Assembly: GCA_963924555.1 (NCBI GenBank) | Contig: OZ004594.1 | Span: forward strand, 6,727,563-6,791,562 | Length of the DNA: 64,000 bases | From: Crambe crambe | Lineage: Eukaryota > Porifera > Demospongiae > Poecilosclerida > Crambeidae | Direction: 5' to 3' | Shown: positions 48,310-58,995 of the stretch, piece after piece | Layout of the letters: each line of letters begins with the position of its first letter | Numbering within the stretch: position 1 is the stretch's first letter | The notes under the pieces: model-generated | Told to the model about the DNA's origin: nothing | Seen by the model: only the letters and a program-made list of their open reading frames with translations | Databases searched by the model: none | Translations under genes and position numbers: made by a program

Positions 48310-49200
48310 GGGGATCACATTTAGTTGGTATGTGTGTGCTGTGCTAGGAAGGTTAGTGCTGCTTTGGAGAGAGAGAAGCAGATTTTGGACTAAAGAGCTG
48401 GCACTTTATTATTCCATACCTACGTGTCAGATGCTTCATTGAATTAGTTAGTTATAAGAATGTACCCCTGCCTCTACTCGTAGAAACCCATAGCATATTT
48501 CCATTGCATATGTCCGCCTGAGAAAAAGAAGGTACCACTAAAGTCCGAGTATTAGGCTTAGCTGGATCATATAGTCTAGCAAATTAAGACAGCATATCTA
48601 AAGGACTTTACTTGCTTAATCACAAGGATGTAAAGAGATTCTACATCGTAGTCTCATATCTTTTCTAGTGTTGTTGCAGTGAAGTCGTCAGAGTGGCCGC
48701 TGGATGTGACTACATTTCCAAAATGCATGCAACCGTGACCTTGTATCTGTCTCTTCTGCTGTGCAGGTGAAAGTTGGTGGTATGTCTGGCCTATCTGACC
48801 TCTGAATAATAAACACACTTGGGACCGGAGAGGCTGTCCTCTTTTGGAGGTATGGAGTGTGCTATAAAGCATACTTTTAGATAAAAATGACAAACCTTTT
48901 GTAATTAAAAAGTGGATCGTAAAGTGCTGGTATGTGTGTACTGTGGTTAGTGCTGCTTTGCAGAGAGAGAATGCACTTTATTATTCCATACCTACATGTC
49001 AGATGCTTACAAGTATATCATAAACTTGGAAGTCGATGATCGTTATAAGAATGTACCCCTGCCTCAAAGTGCATTCTTAGTCCATATTCCCATTGCATAT
49101 GTCTGCCTGAGAAATAGAAGGTGCCACTAAAGTCGAGTGTTTTCGTTTATCACTTTAGGCTTAGCTGGATCATAGTCTAGCAAATTAAGACACCATCTTT
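48310..49200. repeat. tandem duplication of a segment of several hundred bp
   Basis: TTAGTGCTGCTTTG, TTATTCCATACCTAC and GAATGTACCCCTGCCTC each occur twice (about 48350-48480 and 48945-49070), followed by TTAGGCTTAGCTGGATCATA in both copies. ORFs here are not supported. Confidence 0.65.
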
Positions 49201-49249
49201 ACTTGCTATTCCCACAGCTCAGACTGAGGTTTCTGATTGGACCATCAGA

Positions 49250-52200
49250 AATAGCTATAGCTGCCAAACTGGGTACCTACAATTGGACGATCAGAAATGG
49301 TACTTGGTTCAATTGCTGGGCCAGTCTGTGGTCCATAATTACTGTTGTCACAGCATTAATATTTCGTAACACTTGATGTACATTTTATCGAAGGCTCTTC
49401 CCAATGTCCGAATTTCACCGGTACCCGGTCCTATCTCCATCCCTCGGGAACCTTCCAGTGAGTTTGTACCTACCTATATATATAGAATTCTCTTTTCGCT
49501 CGTGTAATTAGCTAGGGACGATTGTATCGATACTCGTCTGTGCCCTATTGTTCTTAGCCACTATCCGCTCCCAGCTCGTTTTGGTCTGGAGCCATCGACT
49601 CGGCTACCGAGGCCCAGGGAGATGAAAGCACCAGGAGATCAGCCTCGAATCAACGAATCAAAGCCTCTTCTTGAGGGCCAAGGAAGATGGAAGCACCAGG
49701 AGATAAACCTCGTGTCAAGCTAATTTCCAACCGGGTACCTACGTAAGTTCGTGGCTATAACCAGTTTGTTAAATGGCAGTCTAAATAGCTATAGCTGATG
49801 TTTCCATTTCTGATAGTCCGACCGTAGGTAAGTTACATTGGCTATGGCCAGTTTGTTGATCCAAGTTTGGCTTATGTTTCCATTGATGGTCCTACGTTGG
49901 CTATAGCCAGTTACTATGGCAGTCTAAATAGCTATAGCTGATATGTTTCCATAGCTGATATTTCCATTTCTGATGGTCCTACCTTACTGTAGGTACCAAA
50001 TGGCAGTCTTAATGGTATTTCTGTGGCTGATGTTCCAAGCGTAGGCACATTGGCTATAGCCAGTTTGTTAATGGCTATGTTAAAATTTAAAATTACTGTC
50101 CGTCTAAATATGCCACATAGATGGTCCAACTGTAGGTACAGTGGCTATGGTAGCTATAGCTGATATGTTTCTATAGCTGATGTCTCCATTTCTGATGGTC
50201 CTACCTTACTGTAGGTACCAAATGGCAGTCTAAATGGTATTTCCATGGCTGATGTTTCGGTCCAAGCGTAGGCACATTGGCTATAGCCAGTTTGTTAATG
50301 GCTATAGCTAGATTGTTAAATGGTTATAGCCATTTTGTTGAAATTAATGTCAGTCTGATATGCCACGTAGTCATTTTTGATGGTCCAACTGTTGGTACGT
50401 TGGCTATAGCCAGTTTGTTAATGGTTGTAGCCAGATTATTTAATGATTATACCCTTTTTGTCGAATAGCAGTCTAAATTGCTATAGCTGATGTTTCCATT
50501 TCTGATTTCCAACTGTAGGTTCGTGGTAGCCATTTTGTTAATCCATGGCAGTCTAAATAGCTGTAGCTGTTGTAGGTACACTGATATTTCAGGTCTTACC
50601 TTACAATTAATTTTTGTTGTGTGTATATTTCTTCTAGCTGTCGCACTACCACAGTTCTACCGCAGCTTTCCTATCCAAACATCAATTGTGCAGACCCTCA
50701 GTTTCAATTAGGCCTATGTGAGCTCCCTCGAAATAAGCTCCATCGTGATTCTGAAAATTTGTCTGAAGATCGTATCCCTCTTTCCAACCCGTAAGTTCGT
50801 TGCTATGACCAGTTTGCTAAATGGCAGTCTAAATAGCTATAGCTGTTGTTTCCATTTCTGATAGTCCAACTGCTGGCTATAGCCAGTTTGTTGATTCAAG
50901 TTTGGCATCGATGGTCTTACATTGGCTATAAGCCAGTGGCTATGGCAGTCTAAATAGCTTTAGCTGATGTTTCTATTTCTGATGGTCCTACCTACCATGC
51001 CAAATGGCAGTCTAAATAGCTACATCTGGTATTTCTTTGGCTGATGTTGAATGGTCCAACCGTAGGCTATAGTTATATATCCATGGCAGTCTAAATAGCT
51101 GCAGCTGTTGTGTTTCAGTAGCCATTCCAACTGTAGGTGCACCGATGTTTCCGGTCCAACCTTAGTTTGAGTTAGCAAAACCACCTCATAATTTTTGTGT
51201 GTATTCCCACTACCACAGATTGCCCTTATTCACATCTGAATATCAATCATCTACTCAAATCTTCTAGCTGGATATGAATATTCTAACTGGCATAGTTCTA
51301 CCACAGCTTTCCTATCCAAATATCAATTGTGCAAACCCTCAACTCTCACTGTTTCGGTCCAATTTGCATCTTGTCTTTGAATGCAGTAGACCCATGTGAG
51401 CTCCCTCGAAATCAGCTCAATCGTGATTTGCTATCTGAAGCCCTGCTACAGCTTTCCTATATCTATATCGATCATCATCTGACGATGCAAGTACCATGAG
51501 ATAAATCCTCTTTCCAACCGGGTACCCCTACAGAAGTTCATGGCTATAGCCAGTTTGTTAAATGGCAGTCTAAATAGCTATATAGCTGATGTTTCCATTT
51601 CTGATAGTCCAACCATAGACGAGTTACATTGGCTATGGCCAGTTTGCAGTATGTTATAGTTATGCAGAAGGTGGACACGAGGTTGGAAATTAAATTTTAG
51701 CTTTAGCTAACTATAGCTACACACACTGTGTAGCTGATTCGAGCTGATCACACACTTCAGTAGATGATAGCAAACCCAACTCTTCTGATACATAATCAGC
51801 CTTGCCAATTAGCCATCAGCAGAAATCGGGTGCATTGCCTTCAGCTTCTTGTCCATTCACACATGGTGCCTAGATATTTAATTTACCAAGGCTATATGCA
51901 ATTGTTTGCAAATGTGATCTAACCTATACTTCTTTGTGATAGATCTGGAAACTTATCACAAAGGTAGTCCCAAGTTGATGTTGGGACCTGATCCCATTGG
52001 TCCCAAGTTGATGTTGGGACCTGGTCCCATTAGTCACAAGTTGTTGGATAAAAAAAGGAATTGTTCTGCAAATAATTTTTCTTGTAGCAATCACTTTAGT
52101 GGAGAGACCAAACCTGACTCTTCTGGTACCTAATTGGCAAGGTCAATTAGGCATCAGCAGGCTGCCATATTATGGATACTCCTTGCAGCAAGGATTATTA

Positions 52201-52650
52201 CTTGTAGTAAACTCCCTCTAATCAGGATCCCTGAAATGAGCAACCCCTGTATTCAGAAAATCTCAATGTATACTTCATACAGTGCTTTGCAAGTTGGTTG
52301 GCGGAGTTCATGTCTTAACTGCAGTTGTAGTTATGTGAACTGGATTACAGTTAATTGCAAGTTGAATATCCAATGCCAGATGCAAATCTAAAAGATTTCA
52401 ACTCTCACTGTTTCAGTCCAATTTGCATCTTGTCTTTGAATGCTGTAGCTCCCTCATAATCAGCTATTGTTATTTGGAAAATCTGGCTGAAGACTCATAC
52501 AATTGTTATAACCCTTTCCTATATCTATCTCTTTGGCTATTGTCACAGTGGCCAGCTGGAGCTAGCAGTTTGGAAGAGCCAGGAGATCAGCTTTGAATCA
52601 AACCATGGAGGAGAACTCTTCTTGAGGACCCAGGAAGATGGAACACCTCA
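49250..52650. repeat. second copy of the shuffled-cassette repeat mosaic
   Basis: It shares with 9.9-15.4 kb the cassettes listed there, plus longer stretches such as GTCTGGAGCCATCGACTCGG, CACTGTTTCGGTCCAATTTG and the GGGACCTGGTCCC unit. Order and copy number of cassettes differ between the two blocks. An inverted member of the GTACCAGAAG.GTCAGGTTTG family ends the block near 52090-52165. No gene. Confidence 0.8.
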
Positions 52651-53173
52651 AGATGAAATATATATCTTGTGAATTTTAACTAGTTTGCTGGTTTTTCAAA
52701 ATTAAATTAAAGTGTAGAGCACGCCTACACCTTAGTTTAAGACTCTGCACTGTACGTTATACTTCCACATGTATGTAATAATATTAATGTTATTCCATAC
52801 AAGAGTATAAAGAAAAATATTCGTAATTATAATAACTACGTGTACATTCAATCACCCTTCACTTTCAGTGTCAGGTGGTTGAGATGGGTGGTATGGATTA
52901 ATTACACACAATTATAACAATCGTATTGGTAGCATATCTGCCAATGTCAAAGTCGACCTGCAATATGAAGGGGGAAAACTAATGATATCATGTTGGGATA
53001 TGACCACACCCTATAGACTTACACTAATATTCATTTCAAGAGCTCTGAGATAAAGAAGAAAGGGTCATTTGATTTGGGTGATATTAAAGTACACCGGCAC
53101 AAGAACCTACGAGAACAAAGTATGTGGTACGTGGTTCAACATTTCCAGATCGAAATTTTAGCCATGAAACATA
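52651..53173. other. no gene seen, possibly decayed 3' end of the transposase below
   Basis: On the minus strand short coding-like pieces occur, but no frame longer than about 30 codons could be linked to the EnSpm-like gene. Confidence 0.35.
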
Positions 53174-54712
53174 TCAGTGAAATAGAATCTCACTACTAGC
53201 CCTTGACAATGCTTCCCCTGTCAGTTGAATTAAAATCACAGAAAACATCTGTCCATTAACAAAACAGCATCCAAATTTACTGATTCTTGGATGTACATGA
53301 TTGAGATTAATGTCATACAAGTCTTGAAAAAAAATTAATGATAAAGTTCTACTGGAAAATCTTGATTGACTCTTACATTTTTTCTGGATGGGTGCATTAA
53401 TTTCAAAGGCCAATTGATAACATCTCCTTTGTCTAGAGTTTGCCGACAAAGAAACCTGTTTTCAGGAACTGTATTCAAAGCAGATAATACCCAGGAAAAG
53501 TCATGTTCTTCCTTTGGAGATGATGACAACATGACTTCTTTTAATACTTGTGCATTCAAATGGAATTTCAGCACCACAAACTGAAATAATGCAATGAATG
53601 TGGTGGTCCTAGATCCATTATGATTTCAGGAATATGGAGACTCATAATTATAGTAATTGACTGTAACAGCCCACTTTCCATACGCTTGATGAAAGAGTCT
53701 GAAGATACCAGAGAGACTATCCTACAAAGAAGAACTAGGCTTTTATAGGCTCTGTTTGGGAGAAGCTTGTAAAGGCATGGTCGTGCAAAAATAGTGGCAT
53801 AGATTTTCCACTGATCAGCACTTGGACCACTCATCGAATTTCCCTCCTTATCAAACATATTGATGGGTAGTCGTCCTATATTATATGGTAGTTTCACTCT
53901 CCTGATAAATTCTTTCTTGTTTTCAGGTGAGAGGTTTCCCATATTTAATTCAGTCTCTCTCTTCACCATACCCAACAGAAAAGTATGCATGGGGTCGACA
54001 CTAACCATTCTGATCATATCAGAATACCTCACTGTTTCTTCGTGCACACAGTAGTGCATCTGATTTGCTGGCTGTCTGTTGATACTCTATATATTGCTTG
54101 TGAGACAACCTCATCATGTGTTCTTTTAAGCGGCATTGATGATGTATAGTAGCTCATTTTTCCAGTTGCACCTGTAGTACCAGGTTCACGCTCAGCTTGA
54201 AACTTACACTTTGGACAGCCAAACTGTGTAACTGTCCTCATAGCAGGTAGATCAGCAGAAACTGCTAGTAGGGCATCCAGAAGATCATCAACAAGAGGCT
54301 TCAAGAAGGTATTAATGTTATTGCATGGTTAGTCTGGTCCTGGAATGATACGTACCTTAAAAATAAAGTAACATCTCAATCTATTATAACTTACTTGCAG
54401 CTACCTTGTACTCAGACCTTTTGAAAGGTTTGAACCAGTCAATGTTTCGCTGATTATTGAAGAACCCTTCCTCAACAAACTGTTCTCTTGATAAATATCT
54501 TCCAAAACATCCAGGTCAACATTCATTCCCCAATTTTTTATGAAGGACACAAAATCCTTTCTTGTAAACAATTTTCTAAGCCATGTGGATGGTGATACAA
54601 AGTGGAAGCATTTAAAGGGAGTAGATCTGGTCTTCCCAAAAAAAGTGCCTTTCAAACACCTCATAGTCATCATGTGTATCAATTGAACAATTGATGTTGA
54701 ATCAAATGGCAC
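53174..54712 (-). pseudogene. EnSpm/CACTA-like transposase, decayed
   Basis: Reading 5' to 3' on the minus strand: an N-terminal piece (54712-54401) with TRKDFVSFIKNWGMNVDLDV, then, in another frame, FFNNQRNIDWFKPFKRSEYK; a piece at 54304-54029 with SADLPAMRTV and GCPKCKF..REPGTTGATGKMSY; and the core at 54059-53568 with SVDPMHTFLLGMVKRE, GRLPINMF, and SADQWKIYATIFARPCLYKL. The DPMH motif followed by a TADQW-like motif is typical of metazoan EnSpm-like transposases, as I know the family. Downstream frames (53577-53174) may be the C-terminus. Frames change at least twice, so it is a pseudogene unless several introns were missed. Confidence 0.65.
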
Positions 54713-55095
54713 AATATCATCATCAGACTCTCATTATTTTACTTATTGTTGTTCTCATGTTTGTACAATGGGCTGATAAGTTTAGTCCTTAAAAATAAGC
54801 TGATGCAAAAAAAGGCTAATAGATAATTTCTTGTAGAATTTCTAGCTAGCTAATTAGATTGATATAATGTACATACCAGTTTCAGCATCACTATCATGAT
54901 AATTGTTAAAACAACTTGTAAACAAAGGTGCAGATAGAGCTCTGCTTGTTTCCGGATTATGGACAGAATCTATCATTTATTAAGCCATACAGTGAAGAAT
55001 GTCGGCTTATTGTGGAGTTTGAGACATATTTCTCTCCTTTGCAATTGGAACATTTGCAGCAATAAGATGCCATAATCAATCTAGACTGAGCATGC
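54713..55095. other. no gene seen
   Basis: AT-rich spacer between the minus-strand transposase remnant and the plus-strand fragment. No repeat was recognised. Confidence 0.4.
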
Positions 55096-55735
55096 TTGAG
55101 TAGTAAAGGAAAAAGTTCATGTAACCAAGAGATTTATCATGACATGGACAAGAACAGAGAAATATTGGCCAGTTTTCTGAATGAAATTCTATTCGAGCTT
55201 CGAGCTGTAAGATCCCAAAATGTTCAATTTGGGAATGCAATGAAAAAAATGGAAGAAGGTACTTACGTACTAGCTAGCTATAGCTAGCTAAGCATTAGCT
55301 TGATTGTACTATAACAAGAGTGATCGATTTAATGTAGCTGTATCGCATTTTCAGATTATGCTGAAAATCTTCAGCACTTTACTTCGAGAATATCAGTAAT
55401 AGAAGAGAAGCTGATATCCAACTCTACTTATTTTGCAGCTACGAGAAGAGCTGGTAGCAGCACATCTACCAAAGCCACAGTAAACATTCCTATGGCATGA
55501 ATTAAATGACTAGATGTCTATCACCAAGGCTATATATATTACAATTGTATATAATTGTTATCAATTTTAATAGTCTATACTTCGAGATGCATTTGATGGT
55601 GAACTGAAGGAAGAACTTGATGTAATGTATGACACAAAAGTCTGGAGTGAGCTGGATAGACATATTATTGAAAAATTAACATCATCTGTCGAAAATGGGA
55701 TGAGCATCTGTCAACTGGAAGTACCCATGCAGTAG
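55096..55735 (+). pseudogene. fragmentary spliced gene, helical protein
   Basis: Exon ending at 55258 (FLNEILFELRAVRSQNVQFG) joins across a 96-nt GT-AG intron to 55355 onward (YAENLQHFTSRISVIEEKLI), and a third piece after an AG at 55572 reads LRDAFDGELKEELDVMYDTK and VWSELDRHIIEKL before a TAG. Further downstream, to about 56060, only broken frames remain. The composition suggests coiled-coil segments. It may be the partner ORF of the nearby EnSpm-like element. No family recognised. Confidence 0.35.
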
Positions 55736-56089
55736 GAAGGACATAAGAAAGAGGATCAAAGGCTTTTATTCCATGAGCTTGCAATTAATAAAGAAAGACC
55801 CTGAAAAGAAAAAGAAGCGAAAATTTGATTTAAATTATCATAGCAATACAAGAGGGTGAAATAGATGGAGATAACGAAGATGAGATAGATGCAATCAGAA
55901 AGAGCTATTTTAACTATTATAATAATTTATTTCTTAAAAAGGTACAGGTGGAATTGGTGTCTCCTCCTGAGAGCAGTGATGATGAAGAGGCCAAACAGAG
56001 GACATCGAGAAAAAGACTGCGCCATTTAGGCAGGAAAAGAAATAAAAGCAAAATGCAACTGTGAGTTCATGCAATATGTTTGACTTTGT

Positions 56090-56225
56090 AATCTGCAACG
56101 AGCTTAGACTCCTTTTTCTCGAAGCTGGGGGATCAGCCGATGCACCTGATTGCTGCTGATGCCTAATTGGCTTTGCCAATTGGGTACCAGAAGGGTCAGG
56201 TTTGCTCTCTCCACTAAAGTGATCA
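56090..56225. repeat. copy of the GGGTACCAGAAGGGTCAGGTT dispersed family
   Basis: CTTAGACTCCTTTTTCTCGA and CTGCTGATGCCTAATTG match 17605-17665 closely. Confidence 0.75.
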
Positions 56226-56254
56226 CTACAGGAGTTTGATGATACCGAGGTATC

Positions 56255-56640
56255 TAACTAGTATATCGTATATCTGTAATTAATGACTTAACGGAATTCT
56301 AAGAATTTCAAGTATGTTGTAGGAATATACTAGTATATTGCATGTCTGTAATTTCCATCCAATGGTTTTCGAGATATGGTATTACAGTAATAACCCCTTA
56401 ATGACTTAATGGAATTAGAAGAATTTCAAGTATATTGTAGGGATATACTTATATCTGCAATTTCATAGAAATCTCCCAGATTGTTTTTTAGATGTGGTAT
56501 TATGGTAATGACCCCTTAATGACTTAACGGAATTCGAAGAATTTCAAGGGATATACTAGTACATCTGTATTATTTATCCCTCCGATGGTTTTCGAGATAT
56601 GGTATTACGGTAATAACCCCTTAATGACAGTAAATGTTGT
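56255..56640. repeat. AATAACCCCTTAATGAC tandem repeat, about four units
   Basis: Same family as 18885-19140, with TTTTCGAGATATGGTATTAC and ACTTAACGGAATTC in each unit. It lies directly 3' of the minus-strand gene at 56749-57998. Confidence 0.8.
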
Positions 56641-56748
56641 TAAATATTTATTAAAATACTATGCACAAAATGTACACGAAGACTACACAATGAAACATCA
56701 TCAATATCTTGAGCCACCAATTTGTATGCAAAATGAAGGTGGCAATAG

Positions 56749-57998
56749 TCAATCACGATATTTTGCAGTTTCGTCAAACTGGTCCGCTTGCCTCCATTTT
56801 TTTCTAGCGTCGCTATTTCTCCAATCCAGGCACTCGCAAAATTTTTTCCAGTCTTCAACGTGTACAAATGTTCTCCACTTGGTGTCTGAGATTTTAGTGC
56901 TGCCAGGTTTCAATACGACATTTTTAGCATACTGAGGGTCGCGAAACTCGATTTCGACCCCGACTCTCGTCCGCTTTCTGGCAGGCTCACCTACCATTTC
57001 TTCCTTAATTTCAGTTTTCAGGGGCTTTACTGCAACTAAAGGCAAATCATGTTCTCCAGTTTTCAAATCCTCGGTATTTAAACCGTCAAACATTTGATGA
57101 AAAGGCCAGCTTGCTGCGATTTTATTATATTCTTTGTTCTCGAGCACTTCAAATCTGGCCTTGGGTTTCACGTGACAGATGTAAGGCCTGAATCCTTGCA
57201 ACATGTCTTTATCTTCGAGACTCTGGAACTGTACCAAAGGTGCACCCAAACTTACAACTGAGCATGTGGAAGACTTGCAAGCATCAAACTCATCCAAACT
57301 GTGCATTGGTGACTCCGAGTCACCAGCAACATAGTGAGATAACCTCACAGCGGAAAGTTCTTCTTTCTCCACCAGCATTGTTTCAATCTTTTCTTCTACT
57401 GTTACATCACCACTCTTAACCACAATGGGGTTTTTCTGGTGCCAGGTTGAAAGAAAAAAAAAACAGAATTCGTTGGCCTTGGTTTTTTCCTCAAACCAGA
57501 GTTCTATATTCAAGTCGGTGCTTTCATCGTCGTACCATATGGACCTTGACCTGTCCGTAGGTGAATAGCATGCACCATGCTCTTGTGCATACTTGTACAC
57601 AGCAGCTCAGATTCCCCTACAATTTTTGACATTACTGTACTTTGCAGAAACCCCATAGCACTCGACAATTGACTCCTTCAAAGAGAGAATAAACATGGTG
57701 CCTGCAACGGGTAGCTTCAGAAGAACACCAAGAACACCAGAATCCAAAGCCATGAAACTTGATCCATTTATTTTTGCACCTATATTGAAGTGAAAGACTT
57801 TTGATACAAGCTCTACCACTACCTCAATACTCCACAAGCCTGTGGAGGTTGTTCTGGTCACAAGTTACCTTTCAGCGATCTCAGGTGATTTCTTCCAATC
57901 ATAGTCTGGTTATTTTCCCTATATTTCTCTTGAATCCATGTCACGATTTCTTCACTGGTGAAAGTACGTCTAAATTTAGCAGGCCCACGGCTCGCCAT
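56749..57998 (-). CDS. unknown protein with possible SAM-like domain, carrying one in-frame TGA
   Basis: From an ATG at 57998 the first exon reads MASRGPAKFRRTFTSEEI to a GTAACT donor at 57868. The frame resumes after CCTCCACAG (57840) as GLWSIEVVVELVSKVFHF, NGSSFMALDSGVLGVLLKLP and FILSLKESI, a pattern reminiscent of a SAM domain (Trp-Ser start, G-x-x-F-x-x-L, final helix). An alternative acceptor 60 nt further keeps the frame but removes half of that pattern. A TGA at 57609-57607 interrupts the frame once; coding then continues for 280 codons to 56749. The C-terminal part is charged and contains a basic RKRTR motif. A single stop suggests a recent nonsense mutation or a missed intron. No family is certain. 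Confidence 0.5.
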
Positions 57999-58060
57999 AG
58001 TCTTCCAGGCAGCTTGGTGGAGACAGAGTCAGAGAGGAGCCTCTTAATTTTTTCCCTAAG

Positions 58061-58883
58061 CCCGATCTACAATGGTTGAAGGATAAAGCAAGGTTCATAG
58101 TGCAGAATACAATACATCCCATCAATTCAAAGGATCAAGCTTACACCAGACATAGATCTTTTCTACATTTGGGTTTTCTCTACATTGATCTGAGACGTGA
58201 TATTCGATGGGAAGATGGTCCTCACATCATTCGTCATTGGAAACTATGGCTCCCCAGATTTTTAGGAACTGGATGCAAAAATTATTCTACTGAAGCAGTC
58301 AACCTGATTGCTCATTTAGAGGCCGATTTTCCAAGACACATTTCGTACATCACAAAACACAATCGTACAGTCAACACGACTGGAAAATCTGGACATGGAA
58401 AACCCTATAGACCAACTAATGGAACACTATGTACTGTAAGCTAGTAACAGTTAAACCCGTTTCATACCTTTAATAATGTCCATTCTGTTATCCAGAGTTT
58501 TGAAACAGGCCTTGCGGTCAAGTGGAGCCAATGTTACAGATAAGCACATCACTGACGTCTCCATGTGTGCCCTCTTCCTGCTAAAGGCAGCTAAAACATG
58601 TGACAAGGTGTTTGCCGTACCGCCACAATCAACAGCACACACTGTTCGGGAGTTCAAGTCCGACATTCGAAAAATCCACACTCTTCTAATAGAAAAAAAA
58701 ATTATCCAAGAAGATATCAGCCGTACAACTCCCACATTTGTAGATCCAACAGAAAGTGGTTTGAATACACTTACCAAAGGTGACCGGTTAAAAAAAGTAT
58801 TGATAAAGTCAGATGAGAATCTACAAAATGAACAGGGTCATGGTGAAGTGGATATAGACTACGAATTAGCTGAATCACTATAA
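58061..58883 (+). pseudogene. DUF6589-type protein, 5'-truncated and frameshifted
   Basis: Exon 58061-58435 begins after a TTTCCCTAAG acceptor and exon 58496-58883 follows a 60-nt GT-AG intron. The sequence LGFLYIDLRRDIRWEDGPHI, IRHWKLWLPRFLGTGCKNYS and HNRTVNTTGKSGHGKP, then LKQALRSSGANVTDKH, matches the C-terminal half of DUF6589 proteins as I know them; these are abundant in cnidarians and sponges and behave like transposon genes. One extra base near 58409 shifts the frame before the intron. The N-terminal half is absent: the minus-strand gene occupies that side. It ends 112 bp from the 3' end of the RecQ-like gene, tail to tail. Confidence 0.65.
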
Positions 58884-58995
58884 AATCATTACCTTCATCT
58901 AATTTTACATAACATTTTTTTTGAATAAGTTCTGTTTGGTCTTGCTTTCATCATAATTATTATTACAATTGTTATTAGTAACATGAATGAAAAAA

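Noticed and set aside
57607-57609. TGA in the SAM-like gene as selenocysteine
   Set aside because: The surrounding sequence does not look like a redox protein and no SECIS-like element was noticed; nonsense mutation or a missed intron is simpler.
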